From positions 124,001 to 188,000 of the forward strand of contig NZ_RCWF01000001.1 of assembly GCF_003667345.1 (NCBI RefSeq): 64,000 bases of DNA. Reading direction: 5' to 3'. Position 1 is the stretch's first letter. Every line of letters starts with the position of its first letter. The notes beneath the pieces are model-generated. The model saw nothing but the letters and a program-made list of their open reading frames with translations. It ran no database searches and was not told the DNA's origin. Of this stretch, positions 25,857-34,791 are shown piece by piece. The stretch is from Poseidonibacter antarcticus. GTDB lineage: Bacteria; Campylobacterota; Campylobacteria; Campylobacterales; Arcobacteraceae. The translations under genes were made by a program, and so were the position numbers.

Positions 25857-27056
25857 ATGAATTTATTAAAATTAGAGCCATTAACAGATGAGTATTTAGA
25901 ATCAATTGGTTTTGTATGGCATACGGATGAAGATAATTCATCATATATTGCAAATGAAGTTGTGCAACTTAGTGAAGATGAAGCAAATGCATATTATGAG
26001 GCTACAAATGAGCTTTATGATATGTTTTGTGAAGCTGGTGAATATGTAATAGAAAATGATTTATTTCATGAAATAAATATCCCTTTTAATTTAGTTGAAA
26101 CTATAAAAGAATCATGGGAAAATGATGTTCATTGGCATTTATATTCAAGATTTGATTTAGCAGGGGGACTTGATGGTGCACCTATTAAACTAATTGAATT
26201 TAATGCAGATACTCCTACTTCACTTTTTGAAACTGCTATTATTCAATGGGCTTTATTAAAAGCAAATGGCTTAAATGAAGCTAGTCAATTCAACAATCTT
26301 TATGATGCACTAAAAGATAATTTTAAAAGAATTATAACTTTAGATTCAGATATTGAAAATTTTGAAGAGTATTATAAAGATTTAGGTTGGAAAATGCTAT
26401 TTTCTTCAATTTCAAGCTCACAAGAAGATGAAAACACAACTAAACTTTTACAACATATTGCTACAGAAGCTGGATTTAATACTGATTTTGAATATATTGA
26501 TAAAGTCGAGTTTAATGATGAAGGTATATTTAAAGATGATGAAAGTTTTGAATTTTGGTTCAAACTAATTCCTTGGGAAGATATAGCTATTGATGAGAGT
26601 GAATTAGCACTTATTTTAGCAGAAATTATTAAAGAGAAAAAAGCGATTATTTTTAATCCTGCTTATACTTTGATGTTCCAATCAAAAGGTTTTATGAAAA
26701 TTCTTTGGGATTTGTATCCAAATCACCCTCTTTTACTTGAAACTTCTTTTGAACCTTTAGAAGGAAAAAAACAAGTTGAAAAAAGATGTTTTGGACGAGA
26801 AGGTGCAAATACAAAAATCATTAATGAAGATGGTAGTATTGATGTAGAAACTTCTGGCGAATATGAAGGTCATAAAGCGATTTATCAAGAGTATGTAGAG
26901 TTAAACACTGATAGTAATGGTGTTACATACCAAGCTGGTGTATTTTACGCTTATGAAGCTTGTGGTTTAGGATTTAGACGTGGTGAGAAAATTTTAAATA
27001 ATATGTCTAAATTTGTAGGTCATATAGTAAAAGAAGATCAAGCACTTCTAACTTGA
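25857..27056 (+). CDS. Glutathionylspermidine synthase-like ATP-grasp ligase
   Basis: 399 aa. ATP-grasp ligase of the GSP_synth family, the C-terminal-type domain of E. coli Gss. Motifs: LYSRFDLAGGLDGAPIKLIE, FNADTPTSLFE, NPAYTLMFQSKGFM, KRCFGREGANTKII. Orthologues are HP0233/Cj0372. No amidase domain is present and polyamine-glutathione chemistry is not established for these short forms; a peptide or amine ligation is probable. Its end overlaps the convergent gene at 27038 by 19 bp. Confidence 0.85.
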   Translation: MNLLKLEPLTDEYLESIGFVWHTDEDNSSYIANEVVQLSEDEANAYYEATNELYDMFCEAGEYVIENDLFHEINIPFNLVETIKESWENDVHWHLYSRFDLAGGLDGAPIKLIEFNADTPTSLFETAIIQWALLKANGLNEASQFNNLYDALKDNFKRIITLDSDIENFEEYYKDLGWKMLFSSISSSQEDENTTKLLQHIATEAGFNTDFEYIDKVEFNDEGIFKDDESFEFWFKLIPWEDIAIDESELALILAEIIKEKKAIIFNPAYTLMFQSKGFMKILWDLYPNHPLLLETSFEPLEGKKQVEKRCFGREGANTKIINEDGSIDVETSGEYEGHKAIYQEYVELNTDSNGVTYQAGVFYAYEACGLGFRRGEKILNNMSKFVGHIVKEDQALLT

Positions 27057-27496
27057 TCTAATAATAACTCAAAACACAATTCTAAGACTTTTAAATTTTT
27101 TAAAAGTAACATAGGATTGTGTTTTAGTACTTTTTTATCCTCATTCATTTCTACATTTCTAATATCAATTTCACCATCAATTAAGACAAGATCAAATCTT
27201 ACTTTATCATTTGAAAAACTTAAAGATATTGGGATAAAAAGTTCTTTATCATTTTCATCTAAATACCAATTTGAACCTTTTTGTACCATTATATTTGGTA
27301 AAGGTGCATTAAAAGTAGCACTATCAATTAAATTTTTATTAAAAATAATTTCTTTTAAAGTTTGAATATTTATTAGCTCTTTATTTAGATTTCTTTTTAC
27401 TCTTTTGTACATAATTTTCCATAAAAAAGAGTTAGTTTTTTTCGTTGAATCCAAATGAAATAAAGCTTCTTCATCTATGTAATATATTTTATTCAT
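27038..27496 (-). CDS. Conserved-looking hypothetical protein
   Basis: 152 aa, not recognised. No signal peptide or membrane helix. It has a mixed alpha/beta look, with MVQKGSNWYLDENDKEL and a beta-rich FIPISLSFSNDKVRFDLVLIDGEI, ending in Leu-rich helices (LKNLKVLELCFELLLD). The last gene of the lpxK-nadE operon; the ATG overlaps the lpxK stop by 8 bp, implying coupling. Confidence 0.65.
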   Translation of the reverse strand: MNKIYYIDEEALFHLDSTKKTNSFLWKIMYKRVKRNLNKELINIQTLKEIIFNKNLIDSATFNAPLPNIMVQKGSNWYLDENDKELFIPISLSFSNDKVRFDLVLIDGEIDIRNVEMNEDKKVLKHNPMLLLKNLKVLELCFELLLDQVRSA

Positions 27497-28445
27497 ATGT
27501 TTTTATATACTCTTTCATGGTAGAAAAATCTACACTTTTATCTAATTTTATATCTAAATCCATCAGGTATAAATTTTTTATATTAAAAGTTTCAAGTTTT
27601 ACTAAATCTTTCCCTGTAGTTATTATTTGATAGTTTTTATATTTTTCTTTTATTTCTTCTATTTCAGTAGCCAAAAAAGTATGATGGTCAGGATAAGCTA
27701 ATAGCTCTGTATCTTTTGGCAAAAATTCTAAAAGTCTTTTAGGTTTCGAAATGGCAGTTAAAACAATAGTTTTACCATTTAACTTAACTTCTTTAGTAAC
27801 TTCATCACCAACTTTTTTAATAGTTATAATTCTATTAAAATCCCTACCCTCTTTTAATTCTAAATCTGCATATGCATACAAGCCTTTGGGTTCTCTATAT
27901 CCACCACTTGGGAGACAATAAAAGTTTGTTGGTTCTTTTTTTGGACGAAGAAGAATATTGTATTTTTTAATATTGTATTTTGAAAATCCATCATCTAAAA
28001 ATACAATTTTACAGCCTAATTCTTTTGCTTTTTTAATTGCTTCAATTCTATTTTCACTTACAATTACAGAAGAGTTTGGTAAAGACTTTGCTAAAAGCAT
28101 TGCTTCATCACCACTAATGCTTATATCTTCTAAAATATTACCATTATGAGATATTACATATAAACCTTTTGAATCTCTTCCGTAACCTCTTAATATTACA
28201 CAAGAGTTTTCATATGAAGTTGCTATTTTTATTGCAATTGGTGTTTTACCACTTCCACCTACAATTATATTTCCAATAGAAATAACAGGTATTCCAAAAT
28301 CAATCTCTTTTGCAAATGCACGTTTTATAAGAATAATAAGCATATAAATAAAAGTAAGTGGTAATAATAAATAAGCAATAACCTGCTGCAAGGTATTTGG
28401 AAAGAAGAGATAATCTTCAATCCATAAGTATAATTTTTGTTTCAA
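27489..28445 (-). CDS. lpxK: Tetraacyldisaccharide 4'-kinase
   Basis: 318 aa, apparent TTG start. Phosphorylates the 4' position of the lipid A precursor. An N-terminal membrane-associated helix (about 17-40) precedes the P-loop IGNIIVGGSGKTPIAIK; then SVIVSENRIEAIKKA, IVFLDDGFSKYNIKK (the DDGF motif) and a C-terminal AYPDHHTF. Length matches LpxK (about 310-328 aa). Clusters with nadE as in other Campylobacterota. Confidence 0.92.
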   Translation of the reverse strand: MKQKLYLWIEDYLFFPNTLQQVIAYLLLPLTFIYMLIILIKRAFAKEIDFGIPVISIGNIIVGGSGKTPIAIKIATSYENSCVILRGYGRDSKGLYVISHNGNILEDISISGDEAMLLAKSLPNSSVIVSENRIEAIKKAKELGCKIVFLDDGFSKYNIKKYNILLRPKKEPTNFYCLPSGGYREPKGLYAYADLELKEGRDFNRIITIKKVGDEVTKEVKLNGKTIVLTAISKPKRLLEFLPKDTELLAYPDHHTFLATEIEEIKEKYKNYQIITTGKDLVKLETFNIKNLYLMDLDIKLDKSVDFSTMKEYIKTYE

Positions 28446-28451
28446 GTTAAA

Positions 28452-29591
28452 TTAAATCCACTCAGAAGCTACATCAATTACTTGATCACATACATAATTA
28501 ACTTCTTCATCTGTTAAACCTGCATACATTGGCAATGAAAGTATTTGTTGATAATTATTTAAAGCATTTGAAAATGCTGTAATTTTTATAGAATATTTTG
28601 TTTTATAATAAGATAAAAGATGTAAAGGAATATAGTTAAGTCCAGTAGCTACTCCTCTCTCTTTTAAAGCTCTTGCAAATGCATCTCTATTTCTAGAAAC
28701 TTTTACTATAAATTGTGTAAATATATGCTCATCTTTATATGGAGGAATTGTAATATGCTTAACCCCTGTTAATCTTTTTTCATATAACTTTGCAATTTCT
28801 TTTCTTCTTTTAATAAATTTTTGTGTTTTATTAAGTTGTGCTAAAGCATACGCTGCATCTAATTCTGATAAATCATATTTATGTCCAATATCAACTACAT
28901 CATATACATAATCTAAGTTTCCATAACTATCATAAGTAGTTGTAAGTGCGTGTGTTCTTAATAGTTTTGCTCTATTTGCAATGGCTTCATTATTTGTAAT
29001 AATAATACCAGATCTTGAAATCGCATATTTACTATTAGAAGGATTTGTAGAAAAAATCGTCATATCTGCTCTTAAATTACCTACTCTTTTCCCTTTATAT
29101 GTAACCCCAAGAGCAGATCGGCAATCTTCGATTAATATAATCCCATATTTTTGTGCAATATCATAAATTCTATCTAGATCAGGAGTTTGCCCTGCAACAA
29201 AAGTAATAATTGCACCTCTTAATTTTTTTGATTCATTTTGGGCTAAAGCTTTTTCAAACTTATCAACATCAATATTCATATCTTCCATATTAATATCAAT
29301 AAATACAGGTTCTGCATCGAAGTGTCTTACAACTTCAGGTAAATTTACAAAAGAGTTTACAGACATCAGAATCTTATCACCTCTTTTAAGTTTTATTGCA
29401 CTTAAAGCAAGATGAATAGCAGCAGTCGATGTAGCTGTAGCAACAGCATACTTAGAACCAATAAATTTAATCATATTTTCTTCAAATTCAATAGCTTTTG
29501 ATAAGTCATCTTTTGATTCTAATACGCTTCTAATTTGGGTTAATTCTTCATTATCTAAAGATGCTTTGTAAATAGCAATATCTCTCTTCAT
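28452..29591 (-). CDS. DegT/DnrJ/EryC1-family PLP aminotransferase
   Basis: About 379 aa. I choose the ATG at 29591 (MKRDIAIYK): GGAG lies 6 nt upstream and it follows nadE by 2 nt; a GTG four codons earlier is less likely. The fold I aminotransferase layout is clear: ATATSTAAIHLALSAIKL, the PLP-N1 Asp in LIEDCRSALG (Asp156), and the likely Schiff-base Lys188 in NPSNSKYAISRSGI. The usual TTGEGG after the Lys is ISRSGI, so the active-site loop is atypical. Probably transfers an amino group to a nucleotide sugar; the product is unknown. Confidence 0.85.
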   Translation of the reverse strand: MKRDIAIYKASLDNEELTQIRSVLESKDDLSKAIEFEENMIKFIGSKYAVATATSTAAIHLALSAIKLKRGDKILMSVNSFVNLPEVVRHFDAEPVFIDINMEDMNIDVDKFEKALAQNESKKLRGAIITFVAGQTPDLDRIYDIAQKYGIILIEDCRSALGVTYKGKRVGNLRADMTIFSTNPSNSKYAISRSGIIITNNEAIANRAKLLRTHALTTTYDSYGNLDYVYDVVDIGHKYDLSELDAAYALAQLNKTQKFIKRRKEIAKLYEKRLTGVKHITIPPYKDEHIFTQFIVKVSRNRDAFARALKERGVATGLNYIPLHLLSYYKTKYSIKITAFSNALNNYQQILSLPMYAGLTDEEVNYVCDQVIDVASEWI

Positions 29592-29593
29592 TC

Positions 29594-30355
29594 CTAACTC
29601 CACTTAATATTTGCAATAATTGGTAATTTACCTTTAAAAGCATTTGATTTAATTTTATAATCAATCATATCAATTAGTTTTTTCTCAAATCCTGAAGAAA
29701 TTAATTCATTTTTTGTTTTTTTCTCATCTACAAATAATTTTAACACTTCATCTAATTGTTTATATGTATAACCAAGTTCATCCTCATCGCTTTGACCTTC
29801 CCAAAGATCAGCACTAGGAGCTTTTGTTAAAATAGAATCAACAACACCTAATGATTTTGCAAACTCAAACTCATCACTTTTATACATTTGTCCAATTGGA
29901 TTAATAGCACAAGCAATATCACCAAAAATTGTTCCATATCCTAGTAATAATTCACTTTTATTTGAAGTTCCAACTACCAAAGATTTTTCACGTGAAGATA
30001 CATCATATAATACTGCCATCCTCATTCTTGCTGAAAAATTACCAATTCTTAATTTATCACCATCCATGTTATTTATAAAAGATTCAACCATAGGTGCGAT
30101 TGAAATAATCTCATATTTAATATCAAACTTTTCACAAATTTCAATAGCATGTTCACTTGAACTTTGTGATGAAAATTGAGAAGGCATTAGAACACAGTTT
30201 ACCTTATCACCAAAAGCTTCCTTACAAAGTATTGCTACTACAGCTGAATCTAATCCACCTGATAATCCAACCGTAACTTTTTCTAAACCTGACTTATTCA
30301 CTTCATCTTTTAAAAAATCTATTAATTGAGTTTTTACATTTTGCCAATTTATCAC
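29594..30355 (-). CDS. nadE: NAD+ synthetase, ammonia-dependent
   Basis: 253 aa. Adenylates and amidates deamido-NAD. PP-loop VGLSGGLDSAVVAIL (about 28-42), then LVVGTSNKSELLLGYGT and a C-terminal SADLWEGQSDEDELGYTY that closes the active site. No nitrilase (glutaminase) domain, so ammonia is the nitrogen donor. Length matches short NadE proteins (about 246-275 aa). Confidence 0.93.
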   Translation of the reverse strand: MINWQNVKTQLIDFLKDEVNKSGLEKVTVGLSGGLDSAVVAILCKEAFGDKVNCVLMPSQFSSQSSSEHAIEICEKFDIKYEIISIAPMVESFINNMDGDKLRIGNFSARMRMAVLYDVSSREKSLVVGTSNKSELLLGYGTIFGDIACAINPIGQMYKSDEFEFAKSLGVVDSILTKAPSADLWEGQSDEDELGYTYKQLDEVLKLFVDEKKTKNELISSGFEKKLIDMIDYKIKSNAFKGKLPIIANIKWS

Positions 30356-30376
30356 TTGTAATCCTTTATATAATAA

Positions 30377-30589
30377 TTATATCTCATCTTTTTTTGTTTT
30401 TTCATAAATTTCATCTAAATAACTCGATGTAATTGACGATATACTTTCTTTTCTATCATTTAATTGTTTTATAATATCTTCTAATTCTTCTATTTGAAAA
30501 TATTCAAGATAATTAGGATTAATATCAATTGTTTCATTTTTATTAATCTTAATTAACTCTTTTATTTGCTCTATTAATTCATTTTTCAT
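30377..30589 (-). CDS. Small acidic hypothetical protein
   Basis: 70 aa, unrecognised. Predicted all-helical and acidic, with Glu/Lys/Ile-rich stretches (ELIEQIKELIKINKNE and EELEDIIKQLNDRKES). It lies 21 bp upstream of nadE and 9 bp after a BFD-like gene in a tight operon, which supports it being real; no strong ribosome site is visible. Confidence 0.55.
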   Translation of the reverse strand: MKNELIEQIKELIKINKNETIDINPNYLEYFQIEELEDIIKQLNDRKESISSITSSYLDEIYEKTKKDEI

Positions 30590-30598
30590 ATTTTGTAA

Positions 30599-30829
30599 CT
30601 ACTTCTTTTCAAATTTTTTTAATATCTCATCTAAATAAAGTTCCATTTTTTTAACACCATGATCTTGCTCCTTACAAACACAAGATTTACAACATGTACC
30701 TGCATCTGTTAATTCACCTATTTTTATAAGAGAAGATGCATTTCTATCTTTTATTGCATGAATAATTTCACCAAGTGTAACTTGTTTACAAGTACATACT
30801 TCATATGAGTGTTGAAATTTTCTAGCCAT
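30599..30829 (-). CDS. BFD-like [2Fe-2S]-binding protein, copy 1
   Basis: 76 aa. Matches bacterioferritin-associated ferredoxin-type domains: C12-x-C14 (VCTCKQVTLGEI) and C47-x2-C50 (GTCCKSCVC) spaced to hold one [2Fe-2S] cluster, with a short helix-loop between (IGELTDAGT). Extra Cys46 and Cys52 flank the second pair. It overlaps copy 2 by 8 bp. Role in electron transfer or iron mobilisation is inferred from the family. Confidence 0.8.
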   Translation of the reverse strand: MARKFQHSYEVCTCKQVTLGEIIHAIKDRNASSLIKIGELTDAGTCCKSCVCKEQDHGVKKMELYLDEILKKFEKK

Positions 30830-31061
30830 TTATTCGCTCATTTTTAATTTTATTTAATACATCTTTACAATATATATTTTTCTTCATTTTACCATTATCT
30901 CCTTCTTTAAAAATACAGTATCTACATTCAGTTCCAGCACCTGTTAAATCCTGTATATCACTTAAAGTTGGATTTTGTTCTTTTTCTAAAGCCACTATTA
31001 TTTCTTCAATTGAAACTTTTTTACAACTACAAATTTCATAGGACTCATCAAATCCTAACAT
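30822..31061 (-). CDS. BFD-like [2Fe-2S]-binding protein, copy 2
   Basis: 79 aa. C11-x-C13 (ICSCKKVSIEEI) and C46-x2-C49 (GTECRYCI) give the BFD-type cluster site. It is similar in layout to the downstream copy (DLTGAGT against ELTDAGT) but diverged, so the pair looks like an old tandem duplication. It shares one base with the TerB/J-domain gene upstream. Confidence 0.78.
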   Translation of the reverse strand: MLGFDESYEICSCKKVSIEEIIVALEKEQNPTLSDIQDLTGAGTECRYCIFKEGDNGKMKKNIYCKDVLNKIKNERING

Positions 31062-31816
31062 TAAATCCCTCTATCTTTTTTAACTATTTCATAAGCTTCA
31101 TTAATTTCTTGAAGTTTTTTTGTAGCTTCATCAATAATACTTTGAGATTCACCACGTCCTGACATAATATCAGGGTGATGTTGTTTTACAAGTTTTCTGT
31201 AGTTTTTCTTTAATGTAGCATTATCATCAGTACTATTTGATTTTAAAATCGAATATGCTTTTTCTAATGAAAGTGCATTTGATGAAGCTTGATTTGAATA
31301 AAAGGCTTTAAAAGTACTAATTAGATTCTCAAAATCTTGAATTTTTATTTTTAAGGCATTTGAAATATCTTCTGTAATCATTCTTTCAGTATCTGAAAAT
31401 TCTTTATCAATAAATGCAAGGTTTAATAAATATTCCATAATTTTAACACGTTTAGAATACTCAAATTTTGTAAGGCTGTATAATCTTTGACATATTTCAA
31501 GAGTATTATCAAAACTTTCTTTTTCTTTTTTATATAAAACTTTCAGTTGTTCTCTTACTTCTTCATTATTTTCAAAATGACTTGAAATATCATTAAAAGT
31601 GTGTTTTAAAAGCTCTGCTTCTAACTCACAAACTTTTCCATCCGCTTTTGCAACTTTTGCCATTAAAGCAATTAATAATCCGGCTTCGTGATTCATTAAA
31701 TCACCATTAAAGTTTTCTTTTACTTTTAAATTTATATTTTTAAATTCTTCTGTTTTATAATTTTTTGCAATTAAATATAATACAAAACCTACTATTATTA
31801 ATACTACATAGCTCAT
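31061..31816 (-). CDS. TerB-like/DnaJ-domain membrane protein (DjlA-like)
   Basis: 251 aa. One N-terminal membrane helix (about 2-16), a TerB-like helical domain (about 40-165: GLLIALMAKVAKADGKVCELEAELL, FIDKEFSDTERMI) and a C-terminal J domain (about 183-250) with the HPD motif in LVKQHHPDIMSG. This order is that of DjlA, a membrane-bound DnaK co-chaperone. First gene of the operon running down to 27038. Confidence 0.87.
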   Translation of the reverse strand: MSYVVLIIVGFVLYLIAKNYKTEEFKNINLKVKENFNGDLMNHEAGLLIALMAKVAKADGKVCELEAELLKHTFNDISSHFENNEEVREQLKVLYKKEKESFDNTLEICQRLYSLTKFEYSKRVKIMEYLLNLAFIDKEFSDTERMITEDISNALKIKIQDFENLISTFKAFYSNQASSNALSLEKAYSILKSNSTDDNATLKKNYRKLVKQHHPDIMSGRGESQSIIDEATKKLQEINEAYEIVKKDRGI

Positions 31817-31920
31817 TTTTTTCCTTAATTTTTTTAACTAAATATTTATTTTCAGTGATTTTATCAAAAAGTAGGTAAAACAATGACTAATATAAGGAAA
31901 GAAGAGTGGAAATTTAAGAT

Positions 31921-32406
31921 TTATTTCTTATCTGCAAGCTTTTCAAAAATTATTAACAATGTACTTTTTTCTACATCAGTTAAATTAATAAAATAACTTC
32001 CTTCTATTTTTAATACATCATTTAATGCATCAATTGCTAAACTTTCACCAACTGATGTTATTTTAACAAGTTTACTACGCTTATCTTCAGGATTTTCAAT
32101 TCTTGTAATATAATCTTTCATTTCAAGCTTTTTTAAAAGTTTTGTCATTCCACCTGATGAGAATACTAAATCTTCATAAAGTTTTGTAGGAGCTAAAGTT
32201 TTATTTTCAGTTGTACTCAAAGTAACTAATAAATTTAGTTCACTTTTATTAAGTTCATATTTTTTTTCTAGAAATACCTTTACTTCTTGCATCATATTTT
32301 TATAATAAACATGTAAGGGAATAACAAGATCCACTGTATCTTTTAAAGCAGGAGTAAGTATATTTTTTAATTGTACTTTTTTTTCTTTATAATTTAGATT
32401 TTTCAT
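31921..32406 (-). CDS. MarR-family transcriptional regulator
   Basis: 161 aa. Central winged helix (about 58-125): ELNLLVTLSTTENKTLAPTKLYEDLVFSSGGMTKLLKKLEMKDYI, then the wing with PEDKRSKLVKIT. Divergent from the KefB-type antiporter gene, with a pair of similar sequence elements in the gap, so it may control both genes. Confidence 0.85.
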   Translation of the reverse strand: MKNLNYKEKKVQLKNILTPALKDTVDLVIPLHVYYKNMMQEVKVFLEKKYELNKSELNLLVTLSTTENKTLAPTKLYEDLVFSSGGMTKLLKKLEMKDYITRIENPEDKRSKLVKITSVGESLAIDALNDVLKIEGSYFINLTDVEKSTLLIIFEKLADKK

Positions 32407-32467
32407 AGAAAATTATAACAAGTCAAAACTAAATTATATCTTTCTAAAAAGTATAAACAATCAGTTT

Positions 32468-32514
32468 TAATATTTGAGCTAAAAATATGATAAAATATAT
32501 AATATTTAGACTAA
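32468..32514. promoter_or_regulatory. Repeated element in marR-antiporter gap
   Basis: TAATATTTGAGCTAA at 32468-32482 and TAATATTTAGACTAA at 32500-32514: 12 of 15 bases agree, 32 bp (three helical turns) apart. Placed between divergent genes, they are candidate operators of the adjacent MarR protein. The second lies just before the antiporter start. Confidence 0.4.
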
Positions 32515-32528
32515 TTACAAGGATTTTT

Positions 32529-34247
32529 ATGTCAAATGCTCATTTATTGAATTCTATGCTTTATCTTTTTGTTGTTGCTGCTGTTTTAGTAACACTTTCA
32601 AAAAAATTAGGATTAGGCAGTATTTTAGGTTTATTACTTGCAGGAGTTATTGTAGGTCCCTACTCTCCTGGTCCTATCCTTACAAAAGAAGTAGAATCGC
32701 TTAGACATATAACAGAATTTGGTGTAGTTTTACTTTTATTTGTAATTGGTCTTGAGATGCAACCTAAAAAACTTTGGAGTATGAGAAAAGAGGTTTTTGG
32801 TTTAGGAACTGCTCAAATTCTTATTTCAGGATTCTTTATATTTTTATACTCATCTTTATATGCTACTTCTTTACAAGTTGCTATTTTAGTTGGTCTAACA
32901 TTTGCACTTTCTTCAACTGCTTTTGTAATGCAAATTTTACAAGAAAAGGGAGAGATTTATTCTCCTATGGGAAAAAGTAGTTTTTCAATTCTTTTAATGC
33001 AAGATTTAGCAGTTGTTCCGCTTTTAGCTTTTGTTCCAATCTTAGCAGATAAAGGAAATTTAACTGATGGACATTCTATTTGGCAACAAATTTTGATTGC
33101 TATTAGTTTGATACTAATTTTACTAGCTTTTGGAAAATATATTATTCCTAAACTTCTTGATTATCTAGCATCAAATCAAAATAAAGAGGCTTTCTTTTTC
33201 TCTGTAATTTTATCTGTGGTTTTTGCAGCTTGGGCAATGGAATATGCTGGGCTTTCTATGGCTTTAGGTGCTTTTATTATGGGGATGATTTTATCAAGTT
33301 CTAAATATCATTATCAAATTCAAGCAAATGTAGAACCATATAAGGGTCTTCTTATGACTTTATTTTTTGTTGCTGTTGGAATGTCTGTTGATTTAAATGC
33401 AATGATGGAAAACCCTTTAATTTTGATTCAACATTTAGTTGTAATAATGGGAATAAAAATCTTAATACTGTTTTTAATAATGTTATTTATGGGATATACA
33501 CGATCAACTGCTATTTCAGTTTCATTTCTACTTGCTCAAAGTGGGGAGTTTGGATTTGTTCTTTTTGGAGCAGCAAAAGCTTTAGGTGTTATTAGTGATG
33601 AAACATTTGTTGCAGCTGTTACAATTATCTCTTTTAGTATGCTTTTAACTCCACTTTTTGTAAAAATAAGTGAAAAATTCAGTATTAAATTTGATAATAC
33701 ACCAATAGAAATAAAATCTGCTTATGTTCCTCAAGAAGAATGGAATGGTGTATTCATAGTAGGATATGGTAGTGTTGGTAGATTTGTTGCAACTATGCTA
33801 GAGCATGCAAATGTACCTTTTGTAGCTTTTGATATTGATACAAAGAGAGTAGAAATTGGTCAAAAAGAAGGAAGAGCTGTTTATTATGGAGAATTAAGTA
33901 ACTTAGAGTTTTTAGCTCATATTGGACTTTCAAGAGCAAGAAGTGTTATTGTTACTGTTGATAGTCATCATACATCAGCAAAAATTGTTTCACATATTAG
34001 AAATATTTCACCGAAAATAAAGATTTTAGCTAGAACAGAAAATATGAAAACTAGAGATGCTTTATTAATACATGGTGCTTCATGGGCAATACCTGAAGTT
34101 TTAGAGGGAAGTTTAAGACTTGGTGAAGAGACTTTATTAGGTCTTGGAATGATGAAAGAAGATGTAAATGAAGTTCTAACTTTCTTTAGAAAAGATGATT
34201 ATGAATCTATAAAAAAGCTTTATAAAAGTTTTGATAGTGATATTTAA
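32529..34247 (+). CDS. KefB-type monovalent cation:proton antiporter
   Basis: About 572 aa. The ATG at 32529 (MSNAHLLNSM) has AAGG 5 nt upstream; an in-frame ATG at 32487 has no ribosome site and is rejected. An N-terminal Na+/H+ exchanger domain with about 12 helices (GSILGLLLAGVIVGPYSPGP, FGVVLLLFVIGLEMQP, LLMQDLAVVPLLA) is followed by a cytosolic TrkA-N domain (about 415-540) with FIVGYGSVGRFVATML and FDIDTKRVE. Probably potassium efflux under stress; the ion is not provable. Confidence 0.88.
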   Translation: MSNAHLLNSMLYLFVVAAVLVTLSKKLGLGSILGLLLAGVIVGPYSPGPILTKEVESLRHITEFGVVLLLFVIGLEMQPKKLWSMRKEVFGLGTAQILISGFFIFLYSSLYATSLQVAILVGLTFALSSTAFVMQILQEKGEIYSPMGKSSFSILLMQDLAVVPLLAFVPILADKGNLTDGHSIWQQILIAISLILILLAFGKYIIPKLLDYLASNQNKEAFFFSVILSVVFAAWAMEYAGLSMALGAFIMGMILSSSKYHYQIQANVEPYKGLLMTLFFVAVGMSVDLNAMMENPLILIQHLVVIMGIKILILFLIMLFMGYTRSTAISVSFLLAQSGEFGFVLFGAAKALGVISDETFVAAVTIISFSMLLTPLFVKISEKFSIKFDNTPIEIKSAYVPQEEWNGVFIVGYGSVGRFVATMLEHANVPFVAFDIDTKRVEIGQKEGRAVYYGELSNLEFLAHIGLSRARSVIVTVDSHHTSAKIVSHIRNISPKIKILARTENMKTRDALLIHGASWAIPEVLEGSLRLGEETLLGLGMMKEDVNEVLTFFRKDDYESIKKLYKSFDSDI

Positions 34248-34327
34248 CTATCACCAAATAAAAACTTTTGTAAATAATTATGACATTTTTATTTGTTATA
34301 ATACGCAAAAAATATAAAAGGCTTTTT

Positions 34328-34726
34328 ATGGAAATAGAAATTTCAACACCAGCATTGTTATTCCCTGCTATCTCATTGCTTCTTTTGGCATATACAAATA
34401 GATTTTTAACTACAGGACAACTTATTCGTTCAATCAGTCGTCAGGCAAAAGAAAACACAAATCAAGATCTTTCAGGACAAATTCAAAATTTGAAAAAAAG
34501 ATTAGAACTTACTAAATGGATGCAATTTTTTGGAGTGGTATCTATACTTATGTGTACGGTTTCTATGTTTGCACTTTTCTTAGGTTTTCATACTATTGGA
34601 AAAAACGTTTTTGGTGTGAGTTTAATAATAATGTGTCTATCTTTACTTCTTTCTTTATGGGAAGTTTATATCTCTTCTAATGCTTTAAATTTGGAATTAA
34701 AAGACTTATTCAATAAATGTAAATAA
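34328..34726 (+). CDS. DUF2721 family membrane protein
   Basis: 132 aa from the ATG at 34328, preceded by AAAAGG; an earlier in-frame start (34280) lacks a ribosome site. Three membrane helices: one near the N-terminus (STPALLFPAISLLLLAYTNR) and two in the C-terminal half (about 60-110). A polar stretch, LIRSISRQAKENTNQDL, matches the DUF2721 signature. Function unknown. Confidence 0.78.
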   Translation: MEIEISTPALLFPAISLLLLAYTNRFLTTGQLIRSISRQAKENTNQDLSGQIQNLKKRLELTKWMQFFGVVSILMCTVSMFALFLGFHTIGKNVFGVSLIIMCLSLLLSLWEVYISSNALNLELKDLFNKCK

Positions 34727-34728
34727 AA

Positions 34729-34764
34729 TTCATTTAGAATTCATTTATATAAATATGCTATGAT
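34729..34764 (+). promoter_or_regulatory. TTCAT-N6-TTCAT direct repeat and -10 box
   Basis: TTCAT at 34729-34733 and 34740-34744, 11 bp apart within a longer ATTCATTTA repeat, followed by TATGAT at 34759-34764 upstream of the secreted protein gene at 34792. The spacing resembles the DccR box reported for Campylobacter jejuni (TTCAC-N6-TTCAC). It differs from the TTAAC repeats elsewhere in the window. Confidence 0.5.
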
Positions 34765-34791
34765 TTCTACAATTAATACAAAGGATTGATT

